The notes beneath the pieces are model-generated. The model made no database searches and was not told where the DNA came from. It saw only the letters and a list, made by a program, of their open reading frames with translations. Source: Salvia splendens (Eukaryota > Streptophyta > Magnoliopsida > Lamiales > Lamiaceae). Taken from it: a DNA stretch of 64,000 nucleotides. The stretch is from positions 33,741,883 through 33,805,882 of the forward strand of contig NC_056039.1 in the NCBI RefSeq assembly GCF_004379255.2. Reading direction: 5' to 3'. The first letter of the stretch is position 1. Each line of letters opens with the position of its first letter. This document shows, one piece after another, positions 32,943 to 45,500 of the stretch. The position numbers and the translations under genes are program-made.

Positions 32943-34706
32943 AGACTAAAGTCCAATTCTAGTCTCTTACAATTGCCGTAAAATTCTTTTTGGCTCCTTA
33001 CATTAAGTTTGTAACCTTTTAGTCCCTTACATATATTTTAGTTACCTTTTGGTCCCATACAAGGTTACAAACTTGATGTATGAGACCCGAAAAGAATTTT
33101 ATAGATATATAGGAGACTAAAATTGGACTTTAGTCCTGTATTATAGTTAAGTTATTAAATTGGTCAAACATTTTTACTATTAATTTTAGAGTAAAGGCCA
33201 AAATTGGTCCTAAACATATAGTCATTTTACGTTTTTGGTCCTAAACATTATCTTTTGGATTTTTTGGTCCTGCACATATGAAAATTTGATCATTTTGGTC
33301 CTCCGTCAATATTTCCATTAAAAACTAACGGTCAACGGATTTAATCACGATTTTGACCAAATTAAACTTTTAATTCAGATTTTTTACTCCCTAATTAATT
33401 CTCTAATTATTTTTACATTTCAATTTCATCTTCTTTCCTTCCACTTATCATCATCCAAAAATCAAAAAAACAAAGATGGGTTTTTTAAAGGAAAGATCTA
33501 AATTTGGAACTAAAAAAAGTGAAATACGAGAAGGAAAACTTAGATCCAACAATTAAGTGATATCACCCATCTAGGGAAGAAAGAGAAATTGAGAGGGACT
33601 CCAATCGCCGTCGCCTTCTCAATCCCTCACCGCCTCCTCCGATTCAAACGACGCCCGGTTACTCTCCATCGCCGACTACACTCCCTACTCACAGGCACAC
33701 CGGTCGCCGCCTCTCATCTCTCTCGATTTCAACACTACTCCAGCCCTTGAGGAGTTCGTCGTCGTCGCCGTTGACAGCCGCCGCCGCCGCTGTGATTTCA
33801 GCGACCACCGCGCTTCCTCAAATGCGGTCCCGGTTTCAGACCAACATCGCCGCCGTCTCGCCAACGAAATCGGAGTCGCCCTCCCCTGCTGTCTCAATCA
33901 GCTCACTCCGTGTGGGAGTCCAAGATGGCTGTTTGAAAGCATGCGTTGGATGCTAAAATGTATGCGTGCATTGCTGTGTGTAAAGTTCGAAATTGGAAGG
34001 CATTATACCTCAGTGAATTGAACTTGGTGGTGCTAGAATTTGGGGGAACAGCTACGGTGATTTCTGTCAAAAGAAATTGTTGTTGTTTGATTTCGACAAG
34101 TAGTATGATATTGAGATATGAATTGATGAAAGGATTACCACGTTTGGACTGGAATTAAATGAGGAATTTGGCAGTTCTTCAACCTTCCAACAACCTCAAA
34201 CCCCAATCCCGATCTCTTCGTCGACGGTGTCCGGGTCGCCCACCCCGATCTCTTCGCCGGATCTAGAATGGCGGTTCACGAAATTGACGGAATTCATATA
34301 ACTAGGGTTTGAGGGGAAGTGGAAGGAAGTTCATGAAAGATGAGAGGAAGGAAGAAGATGAAATTGAAGTGTAAAAATAATTAGGGAGTAAAAAATCAGA
34401 ATTAAATGTTTAATTTGGTCAAAATCGGCCGTTGACTGTTAGTTTTTAACGGAAATGTTGACGGAGGACCAAAATGATCAAATTTTCATATGTGCAGGAC
34501 CAAAAAATCCAAAAGATAATGTTTAGGACTAAAAACATAAAATGACTATATGTTCAGGACCAATTTTGGCCTTTACTCTTAATTTTAATATAAAATGGTT
34601 ATTTTGGACCAAAACAATATGCTTTGGACCAAAAGGTACCAAAACAATATGTAAGGGATCAAAATGTTACAAACTAATGTAAGTGACTAAAATTGGACTT
34701 TAGTCT
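32943..34706. mobile_element. Outer inverted-repeat element flanking the MULE
   Basis: The left arm from AGACTAAAGTCCAATTCTAG (32943) reappears inverted at the right, ending at 34706, with about 115 bp of imperfect match and one 27-bp gap. A third copy at about 33041-33136 makes the left side a palindrome on its own. The arms are full of TTTTGGTCC and TTACAT motifs typical of long-TIR Mutator-like MITEs. Either one element was split by the inner MULE, or two related MITEs lie side by side. No target duplication was fixed. Confidence 0.5.
33180..34587. mobile_element. Mutator-like element, 9-bp duplication, possible Pack-MULE
   Basis: Body 33189-34578 (1390 bp). Flanked by the 9-bp repeat TTAATTTTA at 33180-33188 and 34579-34587. 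The ends GAGTAAAGGCCAAAATTGG are inverted at the right, and the arms match for roughly 230-250 bp. A 9-bp duplication with long arms is diagnostic of Mutator-like elements. There is no transposase. The middle (about 33590-34310) is GC-rich compared with its surroundings and looks like acquired genic sequence rich in CGCCG and TCGTCG, but I could not identify the source. Confidence 0.88.
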
Positions 34707-35106
34707 ATAAATTGAAATTTAACTAGATATCTTTGATGAGTTAAGATAGTTAAGCTTAAAATGGAGTCGTTTGAGATTAACAATACTAGTGAAAAATGAT
34801 TTTTATATATATAAGCAAAAGAAGCTAACGTTTCATATCTTCTCGAACAAGTTTACTTGGTATGATTAGTGGCTTCAAAAAGATCATGGCTTAACTAAAC
34901 CATGAAATATGCAACACATATTTAATTTTAAGCAAGTTAATCCATAGAAAGAGAACATGGGTTGGACGAGCATCTTGTGACGAACTAGATATTGTCACAT
35001 CTCACATGTAATGTCATTTGGCAAGTGGCAATCTCACCTTTTGATTTGTCATTTTCCAAATAATAGTATTAAAATTATTTATGAGCAGAGAGGTTGAGTT
35101 ATACTC
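34707..35106. other. Intergenic DNA between two transposons
   Basis: AT-rich; no gene, RNA or repeat recognised. Confidence 0.5.
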
Positions 35107-36188
35107 TTAGGGCTCGTTTGATACGTTGGTTGGGTTATGCACAGATTAGATATATATGTTATTGGGCCTATTGGGCCTATTTCCCTACTCTAAAAGTTAA
35201 AGAAATAAACAAATAAACTATTACTCCTATTCCCTACTCTTCCTACACGTACACAACCATTCCACTTCTATTTTCTCTCTCTTTGTGTCATCTTCTACAA
35301 TTCACAAAACAGAAACAATCCCAACCCCCATCTCTTTTTCCTAAACTTTTGTATTATCATTCTCAAAACTCTCTCTCTATGTGACAAAGACTTCCACCTC
35401 TCTCTCTAGTTCTCAAATTGGGAAAACAAAGCCAGGCAGCTCCATCTCTCTCATTCTGTTGTCTCCGTTCACACACCGCATTTGTCACTCTCACGCCGGG
35501 CGTCCGTTTGGAGTCCCGAGAAGAAGGTGCGGAAGAAGGAGGAGATCGGGTGGCGCGACTTGTCGGCGGCGGAGGAGGATGAGGTGGAGGAAGGATCGTC
35601 GTCGGAGATCACGCAGTCGACGCGGACAACGACGTTGTCGACCTGGGGAACAAGCGAGTGGAACCGCCTCGAAACGACGCAGCATCGCCCCAAGTGCTTG
35701 ACGTCTCCGATTATATTGAAGATCAATAGGATGAGCGAGTCCGGCAACCGATCGAAGTCGTCCACCGCTCGGGGGTGGATTTTCCGGCTCAGATCTGCTC
35801 CAATCGAACCCATGGTTATCGGAAACAATCAGAGATCCTCCGCAGCCGTAATACCCCCAAAAATTTGGCGGAAAATACACGAGAATCGGAAGGTAATGGC
35901 GATGGGGGAATTAGGGTGAGAAATTTGGCGGAAAATACACGAGGGGGGTTAGTCGGAGGAATTAGGGTGGGAGATTAAGCAGGTGGGTGGAATTTGGGGG
36001 GAAGTGAGAGAAAGAGGAGGAAGAAGAAGAGAATGGCGATGGTGAGCTGTTTTGGCGTGTGTTGTGCGTGTTGGGCTTTTGAAAAAAACAAGGTCCATTA
36101 TAGTTTTATATCAAACACATGAAATATTCAGATATATATCCATATTTGGGCTTATCTTAACATAACCATAGTATCAAACAAGCCCTTA
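35107..36188 (-). mobile_element. TTA-flanked TIR element carrying an F-box gene piece
   Basis: Body 35110-36185, flanked by TTA at 35107-35109 and 36186-36188. The left end GGGCTCGTTTGATACG has the inverse TATCAAACAAGCCC at the right, with weaker similarity continuing some 40 bp inwards. TTA duplication and these termini suggest a PIF/Harbinger-class element. There is no transposase. The interior is GC-rich and contains an F-box gene fragment on the minus strand. A 58-bp direct repeat around AATTTGGCGGAAAATACACG occurs at about 35862 and 35922. Confidence 0.8.
35469..35813 (-). pseudogene. Truncated F-box protein gene fragment
   Basis: About 115 codons from ATG 35813. Residues from about 17 read FDRLPDSLILLIFNIIGDVK, then LGRCCVVSRRFHSLV and QVDNVVVRVDCVISDDD. 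This is the F-box and following segment of the plant At5g46170/At1g30200-type F-box proteins as I recall, which are about 350-400 residues. The frame stops soon after SSFFRTFFSGL, so the C-terminal two thirds are absent. It lies wholly inside a TIR element, so it is best read as transposon-captured sequence. Whether it is transcribed is unknown. Confidence 0.75.
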
Positions 36189-37379
36189 AGATGATTTTTT
36201 AGTTGAGAATTCAATAATATTTTTAATAAAAGTAATTGTCGCAAGTATCTGTATTTTATAAAATATTTTTATCGTTTCTAAATCGAAATTAAGGTTTGTA
36301 TTCATCTAGCAAGTAAAATATATTTGTCGTAGATTATCGCAATTCAATGCTGAAAATGATTCTCGCATATGATAATAAGTAGTAGTACTATTTTTATTTG
36401 ATTCCTTCCAAGTGGATATACAATCAAATAGGATTTTGTCTTCATGTGTTAAATAGAAGTCAATTAACTATTATAAAGGGCATTGAAAGGAAAACATTGA
36501 TGTAACGTACTATAAAATATTAACACGAGCAATAATGTACATATAACTTACTCTACAAATATATTGTGTCAGTGTTGTTATGTAACGTACTATTAAAATA
36601 TTAACACGAGCAATAATGTATATACATAAATTACTCTACAAAATTGCTTCATTATTGTTAACACCTCGTATACTATACACAATCATATGCAACTGTGTAT
36701 TGCGGTGAAAAGTTGAGCCTGAGTTACTATTGATAATATGTGGGAGTGAAGAAAGTAAAAAAACATAATGAATGCATTTTCATGGTGTGTAGAGAGCAAT
36801 AGAAATGCCTAGACATATCAAATGATTGGCATCAAAATTTCAATCAACGGTAATATAATGAAATTGTGGAGTTGGACACCGGAAGAAGTTTGTCGGCAAT
36901 ATCGAAAAGCAGAAGCAGTACGACAATAATTGTTTGGAGAAGAACGAGAGTTAATCCCAACACTAGGGTGAACTGTTGTACTGTGGTAGACGACAACTCA
37001 ATGTTTTTATTCATAAGTTTTCCGGCCCTAATAGGTGGCGGTGGATGGTGGATCCACCATTGAATGAATTTTAAAGGATATGAATGTCCACACTAAGCTT
37101 AGATTGCCAAACAATGCTTGAGAAAGCCCATTAATACATATATGTAAGAAATTAACCTTATAATCTAATAAGGCCCAATCATACTGAGCTATTTATAGTT
37201 TCTTTTATTGGGCCCTGTTGTTGACTTCAAACGCAAGGCCCGTCAGTAAAGGTAGATCATACTACTATTAAAAATTAAATGCGACTTACTAAATTTTGAT
37301 GTCGTTGATAGATATTTATTAAAAATTAAATGCGACTTACTAATAATCTTCCGAATCCAATAAATATTTATTTGTCGAT
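36189..37379. other. Intergenic DNA with small tandem repeats
   Basis: AT-rich. About 36500-36650 holds two copies of a roughly 90-bp unit containing AATATTAACACGAGCAATAA. About 37267-37345 holds two copies of AAAATTAAATGCGACTTACT. No believable gene. Confidence 0.55.
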
Positions 37380-38680
37380 ATTTATATATTTTTTTAAAAT
37401 AAACAATGACGTAAGCACGTCATTAAACATAAAACGATGAAGATTTTTAACTAACATATTCCCTTATAGATCAACAATTACTCTTCCGAATCAAACAAAA
37501 ACCTACTCTGCTCTTATGAATCAAACAAAACTTATGAAAATGTAGAATTTATCTTTTTAAACGACAAAAACATGAGGTTATGCTAAACACGTCATTTAAA
37601 ATATCACATTACATCATCACAAAATAGAGACTCCATATATGCAAACAACTAAAAAGGTGATGCAAATATGGACAACACACCCCAAATTAATATTTTGAAA
37701 TAGTTTCAACATTTGTTGTAAATTAAAACTAGAAAAATTAAATGATTTTAATTGCCAAAGTTTATTGATACTATAATACTATAAATTTAATTGCAAATCA
37801 AATTAACTAAATCATGTGTATTTAGGTAAAAACCATTTCTTATGATACATGCATACGGCCATAAAATAATGGAGTATTATATACTGTATTAATCATAAAC
37901 CATGACAATGAATAACTATCTATCATACAAAGCTTTATCATTATTTCATGTTTTTATCATGCGTATGTAAAGATTTGAAGAAGTCTAAACACATTTAACC
38001 CAACGTATTAAAGTAATACAAAAATCAAATTTTAAAAAACTTATTTATCAATATTTATAATTTTAGAAAAAAAATAAACAATGACCAAAACACATCATTA
38101 AACATAAAACGACAAAAATTTTTAACTAACAATTCCTTTGTAGATCAATAATTACTCTTCCGAATCAAACAAAAACTTATTTATGAAAATTTAAAAAGTT
38201 TTAAACGAAAAAAAACAATGAGGTAACGGTAAGCACATAATTTGAAAGATCACATTACACCATCACAAAAAATAGAGACTCCATATATGTGAACAATTAA
38301 AAAAGTGAAGCAAAAAGCAGACAACACACCCTAAATTAATATTTAAAAATGTTTTCAACAATTACATTAAAATTAGATGAAAATTAATGATTTTAATTGC
38401 TGAAAATTATTGGCAATATAAGTTAAATTTAAATTGCACCATCAATTTAATTCAATCAAATTAAATAATTAACCTTTTATATAAAAACCATTTATTATGA
38501 TAACGGCCTATGACCATAAAATAATTGATTGTAATTAATTTTAAACCATGAAACATGGATAATTATCTATCCACAAAATTTTTATCATCATTTCATGTTT
38601 TTATATGCATATACAGAGATTTGAAAACGTCTAAGCATATTTAACATAACATATTAAAGTAATAGAATTTTTTTTATAAT
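37380..38680. repeat. Diverged tandem duplication, two copies of about 650 bp
   Basis: Copy 1 (about 37380-38020) and copy 2 (about 38040-38680) share collinear blocks, such as ACTCTTCCGAATCAAACAAA, GAGACTCCATATATG and TAACATATTAAAGTAATA-type ends. The offset between matching blocks is about 670 bp. Both are AT-rich and non-coding. Divergence by eye is substantial, so this is an old duplication. Confidence 0.72.
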
Positions 38681-39126
38681 TTACATATTCTTTAAACTTT
38701 TTTTACCAAGTAAAAATAACCGTAGAGCATTTTGTTTCGATGACCCGTATTCAATATTCATAACATATTAGCAACATGCATACTCAATTCGAGAGCATAA
38801 ATAATTCCCCAATTAATAATTTAATATAGTTAAAAATTAGAAAATCAATTACTAAATCTATATTTATTTAATTATTACATCGGCGGGCCAATGGCGAAAG
38901 CCCAAGCACTCAACTTGTTTTAACAAACAAAAACAAGCGCTAAAATAAAAAGGAAATACAGAGCTTAAAAACACAATCGATTTACAGAGATTCGTCTTCT
39001 GCTATTCTTCCTCTCATCAATCGATCCGGTGTCTGCAATTCTCTCAAATCTCCCAATCTCCGACTCCACAATCGACTCGCCTACTTCTCCGATACCACCT
39101 CGACTCTGCTTCCGCAATTCCAACTC
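38681..39126 (+). promoter_or_regulatory. Promoter and first 5' UTR exon of the ATXR3-like gene
   Basis: A GGGCCAATGG (CCAAT-type) motif lies at 38886. The probable non-coding first exon ends at 39126, before a GTAAGT donor. A 5' UTR intron runs 39127-39380 and ends TTTCCGCAG. No TATA box stands out, as is common for plant housekeeping chromatin genes. Confidence 0.55.
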
Positions 39127-39521
39127 GTAAGTCTTCAGATTCAAAACCCTAGCCACGACCACATTTTCCGCCCCAAATTCGTTTTTCGGGATTCCGGTCT
39201 TTCCAAACCGTTTTTCGTGTTGGTGTTGTGGTGTTTGTTCAATTCGCCGGAAAACGGATTGTTTTTCCGTCGAATTGAAAAACCCTTCTGCATTTCATCG
39301 GTAATTTGTTCGTGTTTGTTGCTGGATTGCGGTCCGGTGAATTTGTGTTTTTTGGATTGATTTTGGGGTTTTTTCCGCAGGTGGATTTCGAGGAAGGAGG
39401 ATTTAGCAAGGCTGTACTACGAGGCTGCAGCAGTATGAGCATTGACAGCCCCGGAGAAGAAGAGGATTAGGGTTGGACTGCACGTGTTCAAACGAGCTGA
39501 AGATTGATTTTGGGGCATTCC

Positions 39522-42500
39522 ATGGGCGATGGAGGTGTTGCATGTGTCCCTTCACAGCATATCATGGATAAGTTCGCTATTTGCGGGGGCAAGACCAATG
39601 GCAATACCGAGCTCAATTCTGTTTCCAATACTTCCGTCAAGTTGGCTAAAGTGAAGCGGAAGATGAAGCCGAAAAAGCACAAGGGAACCGAGCTGGGCAC
39701 GAACAATTCTGGCAGTTCGAATAATAATAATAATAATAATCATAATAAAGAAACTCCTGAGAAAAATGCCAGTGATGATGTTTCTAATGACAACAACAAA
39801 GATGAAGTGGAGGAGGGTGAGCTGGGGACGCTTCCCTTTGAGAATGGTGAGTTTGTTCCTGAGAAGCCGGTAAGAAAGTACGAAATCAAGAGTGAGGTTG
39901 AGAAGGGTGAGTTCATTCCTGGTAAGTGGCGGAAAGGTGGTGGTGAATGGGAGAAAAATGATTGGAGTTCATCAAAAGAGGAGCTGGAAAAGGGGGAATT
40001 TGTCCCTGACAGGTGGTGCAGAACTGATAAGGCTGGTGATTATGGTTACTCGAAGAATCGAAGGTTTGATGCGGCTAAGGAAAGAGGATGGAAAAATGAG
40101 CGTGAATGGACGTCCCCTTCTGCTAGGGAGAGAGGATGGAGAGTTGATCGTGAATCCGATTGGTCTCCTCCTTCTAGAGAGAGAGGCTGGAAAGGTGACC
40201 GTGATTGGTCACCGCCAAGTAAGGATAAGGGGTGGAAAGGTGACCGTGAGCGTGATTGGACATCACCTACGTCAGGTAAGTATTCCAGTGAGAAGGAGCT
40301 CGGCAGAAGTGGTGGGAGTGCTCAGCATTCGAGGAAATATAATTCCAGGTATGAAGCTGAGAAAACTCCAAAAATCAGCTCCAAAATAACTGGTGAAGAA
40401 GGCATTCTGAAGAATGATTTCACCAGTAGTAAGAGCCATGGAAGAGACTATTCGTTCGGCAACCGCTTAAAGCGGCATGGTAGTGACTTTGATAGTAATG
40501 AGCGGAAGTATCGTGTTGACTATGAGGACTATTCTGGATCTAAAAACAGGAAGCTTTCGGATGATGGTGGCAGCCGACCTGGTTTCCCGACAGACCACTA
40601 CTCCGGCAGGACTATGGAAAGACCGTACAAGACTGCTTCTTCTTCTTCTTCATCTAGAAATATTCCCTCAGAAAGGCATCCTTCTAGATATATGGAGTCA
40701 TCTAGAGCAGCTGCTTATGATAGGCACAACGACAGTCCCCATCATTCTGAGCGGTCCCCACATGATCGGACCCGCAACCATGATAATCGGGATCGCAGCC
40801 CGGCCCTCCGTGGGACGCCAACTTATGACCAATATGATCGAAGTAAGTCACCTTATGAATCTAGCCGTCACTTTGATAACAGGGGCCGGAGTCCTGTTCA
40901 TGTGGAGCCCTCCCCTCGAAATCATGGTCGCAATCGGGATGGCAGGGATCGCGAAACAAATCGAAAACCTGGAGTTGGGGAAAAGCGCTCTGTCCATAAT
41001 GGCAGCAAAGGGCAGGAAGGAAAGCATAATCAGGTGAAGGATTCTGGTGGAAGGGAATCACAGTTTTTGGGTAAAAAGTCACCAGATATAGGAAATATAA
41101 CCACAGATAAAACTTCCGGGCCCTCGTGCGACCATGAAGAGTTATCTCAGAGTCCTTCGCCTAAAAGTGTTGAAATGTCTCAAGAAAATGGAATTGCTGA
41201 AGAAGCTGCATCAATGGAAGAAGACATGGACATTTGTAACACTCCGCCTCATGTCCCGCAAGTCACGGATGTAGTCGCAGGAAAGTGGTATTACCTGGAC
41301 CACTTTGGCGTCGAACATGGGCCTTCCAAGTTGTCTGATCTCAAAAAACTTGTTGAAGAGGGATATCTTGTATCAGATCATTTGATCAAACATTTGGAAA
41401 GTGACAGGTGGGTAACTGTTGAAAAAGCAGTTTCTCCATTGGTTACTGCGAACTTCCATTCTATTGTTCCAGACACAGTTACTCAACTTGTCTGTCCTCC
41501 TGAGGCTCCTGGTAATCTATTGGCAGATAATGGAAATGAGGTATCCAGTAATGGAGAATTGCTGATCTCTTCTTCAAAACCAGTAATCTGCTCTGAGGAC
41601 ATATTGTTTATTTCCAAGAATGTAGAAGATTTTCATATCGATGACAGAGTTGGAGCACTCCTAGAGGGTGGCACACTAATTCCCGGCAAGGAAGCTGAGA
41701 TGCTTGCAGGTATGAACATATCTGATGTCTTAAGCCGGTTTCTCCCCATAATTTTAAATAAAATGGCTCGTCAAGTGTTCATTGGTGCTACACGATCAAA
41801 AGGCCGCATTTAATTTTGTCCACTTCCCAATTTGTGCTGAAATGCATGATATAAGTAAAACATTTTTTATTATATGAAAATTTAAGGAGTATAAAAATCT
41901 TTCTATTCAGCAAGGTTCAAGTTCAGCTCGTTGTCTCTGTTTTGTCTACTTGAAGATGAAGTATAAGTAGTACTATCTATTTTGTAGTTGTGCTTTTTAT
42001 TTAATAGATGTTCTATCTTCTATGTTTTTCTTGCAGAACTGCTGCAAATTTCGTCTGATCCTGAGGACTGGGGGAAATGGTGGACATCACTAGGTACTTT
42101 ATTTTGATTTCTTCAATGTTATAGTAAGAGTTGTTTTGATGAAGCCTGTGTGTTGCTCCAGAATTGTTCTGTTTGCTTATTTTTCAGATTGTCTTTATTT
42201 CCTGTTGCATCAACAATTCTGGTCCTTGATTTACATTCAATATATGCTCTGTTTCTCTCTTACTTTGTTCTGCAGCTGCTCTGTTTCTTATTTGGATGAT
42301 GGTAGAAATAACTTTCTGTGGTTATACAATTGAAGCAGAACAGTTTCTGTATTGCGATTTCACACGTTTTGAAAATCAGCTTAATAAACAATTCTACAAT
42401 TTTGGTCTTCGAAATTTATCCAACAGGGAGAATAGGTTTTCTGTAATCTGCTAATACTAAAAAGAAAAGCTTAATTCTCAAATCTTTGAGCCCTGCAACA

Positions 42501-45500
42501 ATTTCAGTTTATATACCATTATGAGTTAATTCTTAGCTATTGTTGAAGATAAATTGGAAATGTGCTTGTAACTCGAGGAATTTTGTTTGGCATTGACAGG
42601 TTTTGCAGGGCACGTAAAGGATAAGGATGAGCATTTTGAAGATAGTGCTTCTGAGCTTCAATTTGTAAATGCTGAAGAATCAAGACTTGCTGTACTTTCC
42701 TCCTTAGAAAGGGATAATGAACTGGATTATAATGATACTGGTGAAAGTTTCTTCAGCCAATTTGTGTGCAGGGGATGTGATTGGACAAGAAGTGATGAAA
42801 CTACTCTAGATAGATCTTGGAAGAGAAAGGTTGTTCTCAATGATGGCTATCCCTTGTGCCAAATGCCCAAGTCTGGTTGTGAAGACCCCAGGTGGGAGCA
42901 AAAGGATGACTTGTACCATCCTTCTCAGGGTCGAAGACTGGACTTGCCAGCGTGGGCTTTTACCTCTCCTGATGAGTTGAATGACCTCAGCGCTATAACC
43001 AGGCCGACCCAAAATAAACCTCTCCTTCCCAGGGGGGTCAGAGGACTGATGCTTCCAGTGATTAGGATAAATGCTTGTGTGGTAAAGGACCATGGTTCAT
43101 TTGTATCCGAATCCCGGGTAAAAGTTAGAAAGGAAAGACTCTCTTCGAGATCTTCGCGGCCATATTCCTCAAGTGGTGACGTAAAGCAATCATCTGAAGA
43201 TGGTCCCTGTAAGAGTGCTCATGAACTAGACTCACATGATTCTAGTAAGGACCGGGCACTTGTCAGTATGCCAAAGGACTGTCTTTATAAGCTTGATGAA
43301 TTGAAATTGCATTTGGGAGATTGGTACTTCCTTGATGGTGCTGGACATGAACGAGGACCTCTGTCATTCCCAGAGCTTCAGAGAATGGCAGATCAAGGTG
43401 TCATCCAAAAGCACAGCAGCGTATTCAGAAAACAAGATAAAATTTGGGTTCCAGTGACTGTCTCGTCTGGGCCTTCTGGAACTAAAAATCATGAGGAGGC
43501 TGCAACTAGTTTACCTTCAGAAGCAAGTGGTGGCGTATTGGATGGGGACCGGATACCATCCAATAGATTCCATGGCCTACATCCCCAATTTATTGGGTAT
43601 ACTCGAGGAAGGCTTCATGAATTGGTTATGAAGTCATACAAGAGCCGGGAGTTTGCAGCTGCCATTAATGAAGTGCTTGATCCTTGGATCAGTGCCAGAC
43701 AGCCGAAAAAAGAGATTGAGAAACATATTTACAGTTCTGGTATTGATCACTCTATATGTTTTGCTTATGCACTATGTTGTATTATTTGTTTACTTGTACT
43801 TTTTGTAAGATATACCAAGATAAATTCCTAAAATGGTCCAAGAGGGAGACCAATCAAAGTTAAATGTTAACTTTCATCACTTCTAGTTTTCATTTCATTC
43901 TGTAACTGTGAAACGGCATGCTATGGTGGTAGCCCCTGACTTATCTTACCGTTATTTGCATGTACATAGCTTATGTTTATGGCAACACTTAGTGAAAATT
44001 TCTTCTGAACTAATGTTGCAGATCACTTCCGTGCAAGCAAACGAGCAAGGATAGATGGGATCGAGGAGGAGTTCGAGACGGATGATGATGTGCTGACTTT
44101 TCAGAATAATAATTGTGACTTTGATGAGTTATGTGCTGATGTTTCCTTCATAAAAGGAGACAAATTAGATTCTGAACTAGAGAGGGGAAGTTGGGATCTG
44201 CTTGATGGCAATATCCTGGCCCGGATATTTCATTTTCTTAGAGCTGATGTCAAGTCTCTTTTTTATGCTGCATTGACGTGCAAGCACTGGCGATCGGTGG
44301 CCAAATATTACAAAGATATTTCTAGACAGATTGACTTTTGTGCCATTGGACCCAACTGCTCTGACTCCACCATCTTGAAAATAATGGTAAACTTTTATCT
44401 TGAATTTTTCATTTGTGCATAGATTGTACTTCTGCATTCCTTTGACCTTTACCTTATATGAAATTTTAAATGGTGAGATCTTGAAGGCTCGTTATAGCTC
44501 ATGTTTCAAGTCTGACTTATGTTTTATTATGCAGAAGGATTACAAGGAAGAAAAGATAACTTCCTTAATATTACGTGGTTGTACTGGCATTACTTCTGGC
44601 ATGCTTGAGGAAGTTCTTCAGTCATTACCATTTTTATCATCTATAGATATTAGAGGTTGCACCCAGTTCGAAGACTTTGTTTCAAAGTTTCCTAATATCA
44701 ATTGGGTCAGGAACCGGAATGCCCATTTGAAAATTCGGAGCCTTAATCACCTAACTGATAGGAACCCATCATCTTCTAATCATGTGGATGAATCCAGTGG
44801 ACTTAAAGAGTATTTAGAAAGTTCAGATAAGAGGGACTCTGCAAACCAGTTATTCCGGCGAAGCTTGTATAAACGGTCCAAGCTCTTTGATGCCCGGAAG
44901 TCTTCATCCATCCTTTCTAGGGATGCTCAATTGAGGCGTTTGGCTATTAAGAAGGCTGGAAATGGGTTCAGGAGAATGGAGGAATACGTTGCTACATGCT
45001 TACGGGACATCATGAACGAGAATTCCATTGAGTTTTTTAAGATCAAGGTATTGATCACACCTTTTCTGGTTATTTTTCTGTGGGTACTTGATAGGATAAT
45101 TTGATAACTTGATATATAATTTTTGAGATCTTCTACAGGTTGCTGATATTGAGGGGAGAATAAGAAATGGGTATTATACCAGACGTGGATTGAATGCTAT
45201 CAAAGATGACATAAGTCGCATGTGCAGGGATGCAATTAAGTAAGTCATGTTAAACAATCATTTATATTTACCTTTGCTCCGCATGACTTTGCTTCTGATG
45301 TGAGTCAAAAAAATTGTGTAGCAGACGAGGCAGGCATAATTATTTAGTGAGCACATGTATAGATTGCATTAGTGGCTCTGTATCAAACAACCACTCCTAC
45401 TAATTTTTTACTTTTTCGTACTTCATTCGCCTTTTATTTTAGGAATGATGCCCAAGGAGGTTTTTTTGGCTTGATGCTACAGCTTATATATACCATTTAT

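Noticed and set aside
36866..37063. 65-codon frame with SRSSTTIIVWRRTR
   Set aside because: Isolated, no motif, surrounded by non-coding AT-rich DNA.
39552..39743. Minus-strand frames across ATXR3-like exon 1
   Set aside because: Antisense shadows; the plus-strand reading gives a full-length family match.
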